This document shows positions 16,165 to 25,332 of a stretch of DNA of 64,000 nt, one piece after another. The stretch spans positions 1 to 64,000 of the forward strand of contig JAFRXL010000034.1 in NCBI GenBank assembly GCA_017441505.1, in the 5' to 3' direction. The notes under the pieces were generated by a model. That model did not search any database, was not told the origin of the DNA, and worked only from the letters and a program-made list of their open reading frames with translations. How positions within the stretch are numbered: the first letter of the stretch is position 1; each line of letters begins with the position of its first letter. The DNA comes from Ruminococcus sp. Its GTDB lineage: Bacteria > Bacillota > Clostridia > Oscillospirales > Ruminococcaceae. A program made the position numbers and the translations under genes.

Positions 16165-17370
16165 ATGAATAAAACAAAGTTAAAAGAAAAAGTTAGAACA
16201 CTGGTCCCTGATATACGTTTTGTAAGAAAAAGCATTGCTAAAATGAGGTATCGTTCTATCAGTAAACGTTTTATTGATGAGAAAGAGATCAGAGCAGCTG
16301 AAGAAAATAGTGAACTGAAAAAAGATTTTGTAAAGAAATACACCGAGAAATGGCCTGATATATACAAAAGGACATTAAAAGAGTATGATAAGCTCTTAAA
16401 TTGGACAGTTGATCCTCAGAAGCGTAAAGATTTAGAAAAACTTAAAACTGATATTCATTTCTGTAAATATGCTTACGGATTCGTTCCTTATGAATATGTC
16501 AGCCTGGAGCTCGAAAATAAGGACATGGATGCAAGAAAGACTTATGTTTCAAATCGTGACACTCATGTATATCAGTGCATGGTAAATGACCTTACTGAGA
16601 CAGCGGTAACTTCTGATAAGGTCAAGACATATGAAACATATAAAAAGTATTTTCATCGTGAAGCAATAGAGGTAGTCTCTGAAAAGGACTATGATAAATT
16701 CAAGAAATTTATCTCTGCTCATCCGGTTTTTGTAAAAAAGCCGGTATACGAGTGCGGCGGCAGAGGCATTGAGCGTGTTGATGTACGTGAAAAAGGCTTT
16801 GAGCCGAAAAAAATATTCGATGAAATGGTAGCTGCCGGAAAGCATATATGTGAAGAGGTAGTCAAGCAAAGCGAGAAATTGGCTGTATTTAATTCATCAA
16901 GCGTCAATACAGTAAGAATAGTTACACTTACCACTAAAAATGGTGTAGAGCCGTTCTTTTCTGTAATGCGTTTCGGCAGAGGCGGAACTTTTGTTGATAA
17001 CGCAAGCAGCGGCGGAGTATTCGCTGGTGTGGATATAAATACAGGTACTATAAATACAGACGCATATGACAAGGGAAATGATGTCTATGCTGCTCATCCT
17101 GATACCGGAGTTACTTTTAAAGGCTTCAAAATACCAAAATGGGATGAGCTTGTTGAGACCTGCAAGGAAATGTCAGGCATGAATAAAAAGCTAAAAGCCT
17201 ATACATGGGATATGGCATTGGCTGAATTGCCTGATGGGTCTGAAAAATGGGTCGTTATAGAGTGTAATGCAATGGGAGAATTCCTCATACAGATAGTTTC
17301 CAAAAAAGGCATTAAAGCTGATTTTGAGGCTAAGATGAGAAATATGGATCTTATGGTCGATCTTAAATGA
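16165..17370 (+). CDS. sugar-transfer-associated ATP-grasp protein
   Basis: The 401-residue protein has a basic, helical N-terminal third (to about 130). The ATP-grasp core follows, with PVFVKKPVYECGGRGIERV, NSSSVNTVRIVTL, FSVMRFGRGGTFVDNASSGGVFAGVD and, near the end, WVVIECNAMGEFLIQI. This matches the family named ATPgrasp_ST (PF14397), found in cell-surface polysaccharide loci. Its members are predicted to ligate amino-acid-like groups to sugars, with little experimental support. It begins 39 bp after the aminotransferase. Confidence 0.85.
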   Translation: MNKTKLKEKVRTLVPDIRFVRKSIAKMRYRSISKRFIDEKEIRAAEENSELKKDFVKKYTEKWPDIYKRTLKEYDKLLNWTVDPQKRKDLEKLKTDIHFCKYAYGFVPYEYVSLELENKDMDARKTYVSNRDTHVYQCMVNDLTETAVTSDKVKTYETYKKYFHREAIEVVSEKDYDKFKKFISAHPVFVKKPVYECGGRGIERVDVREKGFEPKKIFDEMVAAGKHICEEVVKQSEKLAVFNSSSVNTVRIVTLTTKNGVEPFFSVMRFGRGGTFVDNASSGGVFAGVDINTGTINTDAYDKGNDVYAAHPDTGVTFKGFKIPKWDELVETCKEMSGMNKKLKAYTWDMALAELPDGSEKWVVIECNAMGEFLIQIVSKKGIKADFEAKMRNMDLMVDLK

Positions 17371-17428
17371 CCTTAGCATTGCGTTTACTTGACGATCTGT
17401 ATATTAAAAATCAATTTGGGAGAACATC

Positions 17429-18709
17429 ATGTACGAAGATTTAAAAGGTAAAAAACTTCTTATAGTTGGTTCATATAATGAGTCTGATATGGTCGAAGTT
17501 GCACACGAAATGGGACTTTATGTTATAGTTGTGGACAACGTGCTTGACCGTAAGGTAGCTCATGCAAAAAATGTTGCAGACGAAGCTTGGGATATAAGCT
17601 ATACAGACATTGAAGCTGTTGCTGCAAAGTGCAGAGAAGCCGGAGTTGACGGCGTTATGGCCGGATACAGCGAATACAGGATAATGGCTGCTGCACAGAT
17701 CTCTAAAGCTATCGGCAAGCCTTTCTATGCAACAGAAGAACAGGTCGATTTCACAAGAAATAAGAGACTTTTTCAGGAGGCTTGTGCTAAGTACGGAATA
17801 AAGACTCCGCACGGATACTGCACTAACGGTCTTATCAGCGAAGAGGCAAAGGACAAGGTCGAGTATCCTGTTATCGTAAAGCCTGCTGACTGCAACGGAC
17901 GTGTCGGTATTTCAGTTTGTCACGACCGCAAACAGCTCGATGAAGCTATCGAGCTCGCACTTGAAAAGTCAAGAACACATACCTATATGATAGAGGATTT
18001 CCTCGACGGCACCGAGTTTTCAGCCGTTTATACGATCAAAAACGGCGAAATGAGCCTTTCATGCCTCAATGCAAAGTATATAACCAAAGACCAGCGTAAG
18101 GAAAATTTCCTCTGCGACTGCTCTATAATACCTGCTGCATTCGTAGATGATTTCAAGGTACAGATAGATGCTAAGATAAAGGAATTCCTCAAGGGAATGA
18201 ATGCTGTAAACGGAGTGGCTAATTTTCAGGGAATGTATACCGATCACGGTATATACCTCTTTGAAATGGGATTCCGTGTGAACGGAAATAACGATTACAG
18301 GTCGATCGAGCGTGAAAACGGGATAAGCTTCCTTAAAATGCTCATTGCGTATTCACTTTGCGGCGATATGCGTGATGACCTTAAAAAGGATAACCCTAAG
18401 TTCAGCAAGTACTACTGCACACTGCCTTTCTATGGCCATGCAGGCACTATAGCTAAGCTTGACATAGATAAGGTCCTGAAAATGGAAGATGTATACCTTT
18501 CTGCAATGAAAGCTGAAATAGGCAATACTATGACAGAAAGCGGTACAAGCGGTCAGAAGCTGTTCTCATTTATGGTGGTTGCAGAGAATATGACCCAGCT
18601 CAAAGAGCGTATAAAGAAAATCCAGGAAAGCATTACAGTTGAAGACGAAAACGGAAATAATCTTGTATTCGATTTCTTTGATCCTTCAGTGCTCGAAGAA
18701 AGTATATGA
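17429..18709 (+). CDS. ATP-grasp ligase, third in the locus
   Basis: The 426-residue protein has a pre-ATP-grasp fold (LLIVGSYNESDMVEVAHEMG, then VDGVMAGYSEYR), the ATP-binding block YPVIVKPADCNGRVGISVCHD, EDFLDGTEFSAVYTI and the metal-binding GIYLFEMGFRVNGNNDY. It resembles carbamoyl-phosphate-synthase L-chain ATP-grasp proteins. It is distinct from the other two in the locus, so the polysaccharide probably carries more than one ligated substituent. It sits directly before the GT2 gene (24-bp gap). Confidence 0.85.
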   Translation: MYEDLKGKKLLIVGSYNESDMVEVAHEMGLYVIVVDNVLDRKVAHAKNVADEAWDISYTDIEAVAAKCREAGVDGVMAGYSEYRIMAAAQISKAIGKPFYATEEQVDFTRNKRLFQEACAKYGIKTPHGYCTNGLISEEAKDKVEYPVIVKPADCNGRVGISVCHDRKQLDEAIELALEKSRTHTYMIEDFLDGTEFSAVYTIKNGEMSLSCLNAKYITKDQRKENFLCDCSIIPAAFVDDFKVQIDAKIKEFLKGMNAVNGVANFQGMYTDHGIYLFEMGFRVNGNNDYRSIERENGISFLKMLIAYSLCGDMRDDLKKDNPKFSKYYCTLPFYGHAGTIAKLDIDKVLKMEDVYLSAMKAEIGNTMTESGTSGQKLFSFMVVAENMTQLKERIKKIQESITVEDENGNNLVFDFFDPSVLEESI

Positions 18710-18733
18710 TCCAAAGGAAGTAGAGGAGAAGTA

Positions 18734-19726
18734 ATGAGCGGAAAAATACTAACGGTATCAGTGGCTGCGTATAATGTTGAGCAGTATATAAAACAGAATC
18801 TTGATTCAATGACAGTGCCTGAGCTTGTCGATAAGCTTGAGATATTCGTTGTTGATGACGGCGGAAAAGACGGTACTTTAGAAATTGCTAAGGAGTATGA
18901 GGCAAAATATCCGGGTACAGTATATGCTGTCCACAAGGAAAACGGCGGATATGGCTCGACTGTAAACTATAGCATCGCCCATGCTGCCGGAAAGTATTTT
19001 AAACTCCTTGACGGTGATGACTGGTTCAACACAGCTAACCTTATAAAGTTTGTAGAGCTCCTTGAAAACGGCAATGAAGACCTTGTTATCACTGACTATT
19101 TCAAAGGTCCTGAAGAGGGAAGCATGAAGACCGTCAATACCGGTGAACGCAACCTCAATGTAACTAAAACCGAAAATATACACGATATTATCGGACATTG
19201 GTCTATTGCTTATAAGACCGAGATACTGAAAGCTTCCGGACTTGAACTTCCTGAGCATCAGTTCTATACCGATAAGATATTCTCCACTATACCAATGGCA
19301 CTTGTAAAAAGTGTCAAAGCTTATGCACTTCCGGTCTACTCCTACAGAATAGGCAGAGACGGTCAGAGCGTAAGCCGTGAATCAAGAATAAAAAATGTTA
19401 AGAATTATCTTAATATCTGTAATATAATATGCGATTACTGCGGCAAGATAAATGCGTCACCTGAGAAAAACAAGTATGTTTTCCGCAGAGCTGTAAGCGA
19501 CTACAGACTTGGTATTAAAACTGCACTTCTTTGTCCTAACAAGAAGGAAAATCTTGCTATGATAAAAGAGTATGAGAACAGAAATAAGCAAAAGAATAAT
19601 AAGGTATTTACAGCGGCAGGTAAAACTACAAGCAAAACAGGTAAATTGATCTGCTTTATGAGAAAAACAAAGTACCTCGGCTATTGGGGACTTGCACTCA
19701 TACCTAAATCAAAACTCGATTTCTAA
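18734..19726 (+). CDS. family 2 glycosyltransferase
   Basis: The 330-residue protein has a GT-A fold with VSVAAYNVEQYI, EIFVVDDGGKDGTLEI, HKENGGYGSTVN and the metal/nucleotide motif LLDGDDWF. The C-terminal 80 residues are basic and end in a hydrophobic segment that may touch the membrane. It is the only recognisable polymerising glycosyltransferase of the locus besides the initiating transferase. A distant paralogue lies at 44378-45403. Confidence 0.9.
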   Translation: MSGKILTVSVAAYNVEQYIKQNLDSMTVPELVDKLEIFVVDDGGKDGTLEIAKEYEAKYPGTVYAVHKENGGYGSTVNYSIAHAAGKYFKLLDGDDWFNTANLIKFVELLENGNEDLVITDYFKGPEEGSMKTVNTGERNLNVTKTENIHDIIGHWSIAYKTEILKASGLELPEHQFYTDKIFSTIPMALVKSVKAYALPVYSYRIGRDGQSVSRESRIKNVKNYLNICNIICDYCGKINASPEKNKYVFRRAVSDYRLGIKTALLCPNKKENLAMIKEYENRNKQKNNKVFTAAGKTTSKTGKLICFMRKTKYLGYWGLALIPKSKLDF

Positions 19727-19783
19727 GCAGAATGCAATAACTGATATTACACGAGATCCATAAGAATGATTAGGAGGCATCAT

Positions 19784-21139
19784 ATGAATAAAACTGAGCA
19801 ATTCCTCGCCTGTATAGATGAACTTGCAGGAAAACCAATACCTGAAAAAGTTATGAAAAGGGCTAAAGAGTCACTTCTGGATTATCTGGCAGTATCAGCA
19901 GCAGGTGCTGTATATTTGAGCGATAAGCTGGAAAAATATATGGAGTTCGCATCGCCTGAAAGCGGCGATTTCATGGCAGTTGGTACCGGACAGAAGCTCG
20001 TTCTTAAAGAAGCTGTTTTCCTCAATGGACTTTGCGGTCACGCTCTGGACTTTGACGACGGTACCAATGCCGGAATAATCCACCTCGGCTCACCGATATT
20101 CTCGTTATTGCTCCCACTTGCGGAAAAATATGATATTAATGTGGACGATCTTCTGAGGGCAGCTGTTATCGGATATGAGACCTCATTTACTATGGCTATA
20201 TCGATACAGCCCGGACACAAAGCAATGGGATTTCATGCTACAGGTACCTGCGGTATCCTTGGAGCAGTTATCGCAGCTTCATATATGCTCGGATTTACCG
20301 AAGAAGAACGAAGAAATGCGATGGCTTCAGCTTGTGTAGCTGCATCTGGTATGCTTCTTGTACTTGATGACGGTTCTGAACTGAAGCCTTATAATGTTGC
20401 TAAAACAGCACTTCTTGCTCTTACAGCATTGCAGCTCGGAAAGTCCGGATTCAAGGGACATCCCGATCCGCTGTACAGCAGCAGGGGCTACCTCAAAATG
20501 ATGACCGGAAGAAATGACATTGAATTGAAGCCATTAAAATATAACGGCACATATGCAATAGAAAAGACCTATACAAAGCCTTATGCAGCTTGCAGATATT
20601 GTCATCCGGCTATTGAAGCAGCGATAAGTATGAGGAATGAGTACGGAATAGCTCCGGAAGATGTTGAGAAAATAACTGTAAGTACATACTCGCTGGCTGT
20701 TAAGGGACACGATCATACTGAGATACCTGTGTCAGCCTCGGCTAAAATGAGTATACCTTACGGCGTTGCTGTCGGAGTCATATACGGCAAAGCCGGACTT
20801 AATGAGTATAAGGACGAAACTCTTGCTTTGTCTGAAGTAAAAGAGCTTACAAGAAAGGTATCTGTATCTGAAGATCAGGGGATGAGCGACAGATTCCCCG
20901 GAACTCAGGAAGCCTGCGTTCAGATAAATGCCGGCGGCAAACAGTACTCCAAAACAGTTGATTTCCCTAAGGGTGAACCGGAAAATCCTATGGGAGTTCA
21001 GGAGTTCAGCGAAAGATACACCGACCTTATGTTATACGGATGCAGAAGCCGTGAGCAGGCTGACCGCATCTATGATTCGGTAATGAATAAAGATATTTCT
21101 GTATCAGAGCTTACAGGTATGATAGGAAAGGAAATATGA
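19784..21139 (+). CDS. MmgE/PrpD-family dehydratase or decarboxylase
   Basis: The 451-residue protein has the length and fold signatures of 2-methylcitrate dehydratase PrpD and cis-aconitate decarboxylase: LDYLAVSAAG, NGLCGHALDFDDGTNAGIIHLGSPI, AVIGYETSFTMA, GFHATGTCGILGA and KPYAACRYCHPAIEA. Its family acts on tricarboxylic-type acids by elimination of water or CO2. I start it at the ATG at 19784, because AGGAGG lies 7 nt before it, inside an upstream ATG frame. It is the first gene of a seven-gene small-acid block and overlaps the following reductase gene (ATGA). Confidence 0.88.
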   Translation: MNKTEQFLACIDELAGKPIPEKVMKRAKESLLDYLAVSAAGAVYLSDKLEKYMEFASPESGDFMAVGTGQKLVLKEAVFLNGLCGHALDFDDGTNAGIIHLGSPIFSLLLPLAEKYDINVDDLLRAAVIGYETSFTMAISIQPGHKAMGFHATGTCGILGAVIAASYMLGFTEEERRNAMASACVAASGMLLVLDDGSELKPYNVAKTALLALTALQLGKSGFKGHPDPLYSSRGYLKMMTGRNDIELKPLKYNGTYAIEKTYTKPYAACRYCHPAIEAAISMRNEYGIAPEDVEKITVSTYSLAVKGHDHTEIPVSASAKMSIPYGVAVGVIYGKAGLNEYKDETLALSEVKELTRKVSVSEDQGMSDRFPGTQEACVQINAGGKQYSKTVDFPKGEPENPMGVQEFSERYTDLMLYGCRSREQADRIYDSVMNKDISVSELTGMIGKEI

Positions 21140-22107
21140 TTATGAGTAAAGTTAAACTTGTTCTTGGCACTATGACCTTTGGCGAATCTGTTTTTGGTAA
21201 GGATGCAGAGGATATAGTAAAAAAATATATTGAATACGGCTATGACGAGCTTGATACTGCCTATGTCTATAATGACGGACAGTGCGAGAAGATACTCGGT
21301 GATATACTTGGTACAATTGGCAGGGATAAGGTCAAGGTCTCAACTAAGGTCAATCCGAGAATAACAGGAAAACTCGACGGACAAGCTGCATACGATCAGC
21401 TCAGTGAGTCGCTGGAGCGTATGGGACTTGACAGCGTTGATACTTTTTATCTGCATTTCCCTGACCCGAATACACCTGTTGACTCTGTACTTGAAGCCTG
21501 CGGTGAGCTCCACAAGCAGGGCAAGTTCAAGGAGCTTGGTCTGAGCAATTTCCCTGCATGGCTCGTGGCTGATGTTTATCATCGCTGCAAGAGCAATGGC
21601 TGGGTGCTCCCGACAGTCTATGAGGGAATATATAATCCGCTTACAAGAAGAGCAGAGGCAGAGCTTAACGATGCACTTGATTATTTCGGTATGCGTTTTT
21701 ATGCCTATAATCCTATGGCTGGCGGACTTCTTACGGGAAGATATAAGAATTTCGAGGACGCTCCTACAGACGGACGTTTTACTCACAGACCGAATTATCA
21801 GAAACGCTACTGGAAGGAGTCGTGCTTCAAGGCTGTCGAGCTTCTTTCAGAGGCTTGTGAAGCTGAGGGCATCACAATTATCAATGCTGTTTACCGCTGG
21901 CTTGCTGAGCACTCGATGCTCAACGGTGACAGGGGCGATGCTATAATAATCGGAGCTTCTAAGATAGGACATCTCGTTCAGAATATGGATTCTGTCAATG
22001 AAGGTCCGCTTTCAGATAAACTTCTTGATGCTTTTGATAAAGCATGGGAGATATGCAAGAGCGACAGCTCTGAATATTTCAGATTTTACGGTTCTGCTAT
22101 GAATTGA
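21136..22107 (+). CDS. aldo/keto reductase, AKR7-like
   Basis: The 323-residue protein has the AKR barrel motifs LGTMTFG, the catalytic Tyr in ELDTAYVYNDGQCE, a Lys in VSTKVNP, His in YLHFPDPNTP and LGLSNFPAWLV. The layout (VYEGIYNPLTRRAE and the late DAIIIGASKIGHLVQN cofactor loop) is closest to the AKR7 group, whose members reduce aflatoxin dialdehyde and succinic semialdehyde. The start overlaps the previous stop; an ATG at 21142 is an equal alternative. In this block it probably reduces the aldehyde released by the downstream ThDP decarboxylase. Confidence 0.87.
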   Translation: MIMSKVKLVLGTMTFGESVFGKDAEDIVKKYIEYGYDELDTAYVYNDGQCEKILGDILGTIGRDKVKVSTKVNPRITGKLDGQAAYDQLSESLERMGLDSVDTFYLHFPDPNTPVDSVLEACGELHKQGKFKELGLSNFPAWLVADVYHRCKSNGWVLPTVYEGIYNPLTRRAEAELNDALDYFGMRFYAYNPMAGGLLTGRYKNFEDAPTDGRFTHRPNYQKRYWKESCFKAVELLSEACEAEGITIINAVYRWLAEHSMLNGDRGDAIIIGASKIGHLVQNMDSVNEGPLSDKLLDAFDKAWEICKSDSSEYFRFYGSAMN

Positions 22108-22117
22108 GGAGGATGTA

Positions 22118-23245
22118 ATGTTAGATCAGAATATTGTATGTGAAGAACTTAAAAAGAACGGTGTCACCTTTTTTACAGGTGTTCCGGACTCTTATCTCAA
22201 TGGATTCTGCAATCATATATTGAAAAATTACCCTGAGCGTAATATAATTGCCGCTAACGAGGGAAATGCTGTGGGAATTGCAGCAGGTCACTATATAGCA
22301 TCAAAGGAGATACCTCTGGTTTATATGCAGAACTCCGGACTTGGAAATACCGTTAATCCGCTGGTATCACTTGCTGATGAACACGTATACTCCATACCGA
22401 TGATACTCCTTATCGGCTGGAGAGGTCAGCCCGGTACAGGCGACTGGCCGCAGCACGAGCTTCAGGGAGAGATAACAACTAAGCTCCTTGATGTTATGAA
22501 TATCCCATATACTATCCTTGAAGATGACAACAGCAAGATAGGTGAAGTTATCGAAAAGGCAGTTTCTTATGCAAAAGAAACAAGACGTTCATATGCACTT
22601 ATAGCTCCTAAGGGAGTAATGGCTGGCGAAAAAGCTAATAATAAGGACGATCTCTATCCGCTTTCAAGAGAGGAAGCGATCGAAACAGTCCTTGATAATA
22701 TGCCGGAGGATACTGTATATTCAGCTACTACAGGCAGAGCTACAAGAGAGCTTTTCTTCCTCAGAGAAAGAAGGAATGAAAGCCGCAAAAACGACTTCCT
22801 CAACGTTGGCTCAATGGGACACGCTTCATCTGTTGCACTTGGTATAGCTCTTGAAAAGAAGGAAAGACAGGTGGTTTGCTTTGACGGTGATTCAGCTGCT
22901 ATTCTTCACCTTGGTGCACTTACAATGGTAAGCAAGCTTGATTGTCCGAACTTCCTTCATATAGTTCTCAATAACGGTGCTCATGAATCAGTAGGCGGAC
23001 AGCCTTCCGCAGGCTATCTTGTCGACTTTACAAAGATCGCAGAGAGCTGCGGATATGAGACTGTCGGAAAGGCTGCTGAAAATAAAGAAGAGCTTATCAG
23101 TGCTGTTAAACAGCTTAAAGACCGCAAGAAGGCTGGCTTTATCGAAGTAAAGATCCACAAGGGATTGAGCGGAAAACTGCCGCCTCTGGATTTCTCACAC
23201 AGAGAAGCGATCGACGATCTAATATCAGAATTGAATAAAGATTGA
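22118..23245 (+). CDS. phosphonopyruvate/sulfopyruvate-decarboxylase-like ThDP enzyme
   Basis: The 375-residue protein has the full length of phosphonopyruvate decarboxylase. It shows GVPDSYLNGFCNHI, the ThDP-activating Glu in AANEGNAVGIAAGHY, VYMQNSGLGNTVNPL, LIGWRGQPGTGDWPQHELQG, and the ThDP/Mg segment CFDGDSAAILHLGAL ending in NNGAHESVGGQPSAG. Family enzymes decarboxylate 3-substituted pyruvates to aldehydes. No PEP mutase gene, the normal partner of a phosphonate pathway, is present in the window, so the substrate may not be a phosphonate. AGGAGG lies before the ATG. Confidence 0.9.
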   Translation: MLDQNIVCEELKKNGVTFFTGVPDSYLNGFCNHILKNYPERNIIAANEGNAVGIAAGHYIASKEIPLVYMQNSGLGNTVNPLVSLADEHVYSIPMILLIGWRGQPGTGDWPQHELQGEITTKLLDVMNIPYTILEDDNSKIGEVIEKAVSYAKETRRSYALIAPKGVMAGEKANNKDDLYPLSREEAIETVLDNMPEDTVYSATTGRATRELFFLRERRNESRKNDFLNVGSMGHASSVALGIALEKKERQVVCFDGDSAAILHLGALTMVSKLDCPNFLHIVLNNGAHESVGGQPSAGYLVDFTKIAESCGYETVGKAAENKEELISAVKQLKDRKKAGFIEVKIHKGLSGKLPPLDFSHREAIDDLISELNKD

Positions 23246-23263
23246 TAGAAAGGAATTAAGATC

Positions 23264-24166
23264 ATGAACAGTATGGAAAAAACAAGAGAATTTCTCAGAT
23301 CAATAGGTCTTCCGGGCGGAGATGCTTACGATCTTCCTACATCTGAAAAAAGATTTGCTGACGGAGGTCAGTATAGATTTGAAGTTCCGGGAATACAGGG
23401 ACCTGCTGTAATGGAAGCACTCCTGGAGGAAATAGACAAGTACGGTCTCTATCTCCACCGTGTAACTCAGACTAAGGGCATAATGATGCTCACTGATAAC
23501 GAGATAAGCCGTATGGTCGAACTCGCTAAGACAGCTCAGACTGACCTTATCCTTGCTATCGGACCAAGAGCAACTACAGATACATCAGCTTCTGTAAACA
23601 CTCCTGAGGGCGTTCGTATGGGCTACAGACTCAGAGGTCAGGAGCAGGTAGTAAGAGCTATTGAGGATGTTAAGAGAGCTGCTTCACTTGGCTGTACAGG
23701 ATTCCTCGTATATGACGAGGGCTGTCTCTGGGCACTCAATGAAGCAAGAAAAGCCGGTGAGATACCAGCAAACTGCCATTTCAAACTCTCTGCACACTCC
23801 GGTCACGGAAATCCTTGCTCAGCAAAGCTCCTTGAGAGCATAGGTGCAGACTCACTCAATCCTGTACGTGATATACAGCTCCAGATGCTTGCTGCTATGA
23901 GACAGGCTATAGATATTCCTATAGACATCCATACAGAGAATCCAAAGTCAACAGGCGGATTTATCCGTCATTACGAAGTTCCTGAGATGATAAGAGTCGC
24001 TGCACCTCTCTACCTGAAGACAGGCGGTTCAGTAGCTCAGACCCACAGCTGGGACAGCACTGTTTCAGATGCAAAGGCAAGAGCTAAACAGGTAACTCTC
24101 GTAAAGAGAATGATAGATTCATATTATCCAGACGCAATTCAGTCACCGAAAGGGGAACTTAAATAA
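23264..24166 (+). CDS. TIM-barrel protein resembling short U32-peptidase-family members
   Basis: The 300-residue protein starts with GLPGGDAYDLPTSEKRF, then has QYRFEVPGIQGPAVMEALLEE, LAIGPRATTDT, FLVYDEGCLWALNEARKAG, FKLSAHSGHGNPCSAKLLESIGAD and PIDIHTENPKSTGGFIRHYE. Alternating strands and amphipathic helices suggest a TIM barrel, and I recall similar proteins annotated as U32 peptidases. The conserved His, Glu and Asp residues look catalytic for small-molecule chemistry rather than proteolysis. It abuts the lyase gene by a 1-bp overlap, so the two are translated together. Function unknown. Confidence 0.65.
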   Translation: MNSMEKTREFLRSIGLPGGDAYDLPTSEKRFADGGQYRFEVPGIQGPAVMEALLEEIDKYGLYLHRVTQTKGIMMLTDNEISRMVELAKTAQTDLILAIGPRATTDTSASVNTPEGVRMGYRLRGQEQVVRAIEDVKRAASLGCTGFLVYDEGCLWALNEARKAGEIPANCHFKLSAHSGHGNPCSAKLLESIGADSLNPVRDIQLQMLAAMRQAIDIPIDIHTENPKSTGGFIRHYEVPEMIRVAAPLYLKTGGSVAQTHSWDSTVSDAKARAKQVTLVKRMIDSYYPDAIQSPKGELK

Positions 24167-25314
24167 TGAGACATCATCTTTATAATCCGGATTTCAAATT
24201 TGTGGTAGAACCTGAAAATTTTGATAAATATACAGACAGGGAACTCCTGCAGTACTGCCTTGGTGCTACTATGTATATGCCCGGAACAAAAGATTTTGCT
24301 CCGAAAATACTCTCCGGTGCAATGCCGGGACTTACGACCATAGTTCTTTGCTTTGAGGATGCCTGCCCTGAGGACAAAGTGCCGGAGGCTGAGGAAAATG
24401 TCCACAGACTTCTTGACACTGTAACAAACGCAGTTGACAGCGGTCAGCTCGCACCGGAAAAAGTGCCGCTCATCTTTGTAAGAATACGAAATCTTGAACA
24501 GTTCAAGCATTTTGGCGAAGCTCTCACAAAGAATCAGGTGCGTTCGCTTGCAGGTATAAACTTCCCTAAGTTCAACGCAGAGAATGGTTATGAATATTAC
24601 GCTTACCTTCGTGACCTCAATGACAGATTCGGCGAGATACTCTACGGTATGCCGATAATCGAGGACCCTGAGGTTGCTTACAAAGAGTGCAGACTCAACC
24701 AGCTTGTCGGTATCAAGAAGATACTCGACAAGTACCACGACCTCGTACTTCAGGTGCGTGTGGGCGGTACAGACTTCTCGTCTGTATTCGGCGTAAGAAG
24801 AGGCGTTGACTATTCTATATATGACATTATGACAGTTCGTGAGTGCCTTTCAGACATCATGAATGTGTGCGGAAGAAATAATGATTATGTTATTTCTGGT
24901 CCTGTATGGGAGTACTTCCGTGCTCCTAAGGAGCTTATGTTTGAAGAGCTTCCTAAGCACAGCCTTGAAGATTATCTTATGAAGCGTCTTCCTATCGTAA
25001 ATAATGAAATAGACGGACTTCTCAGAGAAGTTATACTCGATAAGGCAAACGGCTTTATCGGAAGAACAGTCATCCACCCGACTCACGTTAAGTTTGTAAA
25101 TGCGTTAATGGCTGTAACTAAGGAAGAGTATGATGACGCTTGTATGATACTCGGTCATAAGGAAGGCGGAGTGCTCAAGGGTACAGGTGCAAATAAGATG
25201 AACGAGGTCAAGCCGCATACAAACTGGGCAATGAAGATATGTATGAGAGCAAGAGCATTCGGCGTTATAGAGAATGAACATTCATACATCAAGCTTTTTG
25301 CCGTTAATGAGTAA
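24166..25314 (+). CDS. HpcH/HpaI aldolase / citrate-lyase-beta-type C-C lyase
   Basis: The 382-residue protein shows the CitE-like TIM-barrel pattern: LGATMYMPGTKDFAPKIL, CFEDACPEDKVPEAEENV (metal-binding acidic loop), PLIFVRIRN, GINFPKFNAENG, MPIIEDPEVAYKE, LQVRVGGTDFSSVFGVRR and TVIHPTHVKFVNA. Family members cleave or form C-C bonds of 3-hydroxy acids or their CoA thioesters with Mg2+. It is longer than HpaI (about 260) and near the longer C-C bond lyase group. No acyl-carrier subunit (CitD) is beside it. Confidence 0.85.
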   Translation: MRHHLYNPDFKFVVEPENFDKYTDRELLQYCLGATMYMPGTKDFAPKILSGAMPGLTTIVLCFEDACPEDKVPEAEENVHRLLDTVTNAVDSGQLAPEKVPLIFVRIRNLEQFKHFGEALTKNQVRSLAGINFPKFNAENGYEYYAYLRDLNDRFGEILYGMPIIEDPEVAYKECRLNQLVGIKKILDKYHDLVLQVRVGGTDFSSVFGVRRGVDYSIYDIMTVRECLSDIMNVCGRNNDYVISGPVWEYFRAPKELMFEELPKHSLEDYLMKRLPIVNNEIDGLLREVILDKANGFIGRTVIHPTHVKFVNALMAVTKEEYDDACMILGHKEGGVLKGTGANKMNEVKPHTNWAMKICMRARAFGVIENEHSYIKLFAVNE

Positions 25315-25332
25315 TATATAGTTGGTGATGAT

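Noticed and set aside
24166..25314. PEP mutase reading of the EDK-containing lyase gene
   Set aside because: The CFEDACPEDK segment resembles the EDK of PEP mutase, but length and all other motifs fit the CitE/HpcH-type C-C lyase family.
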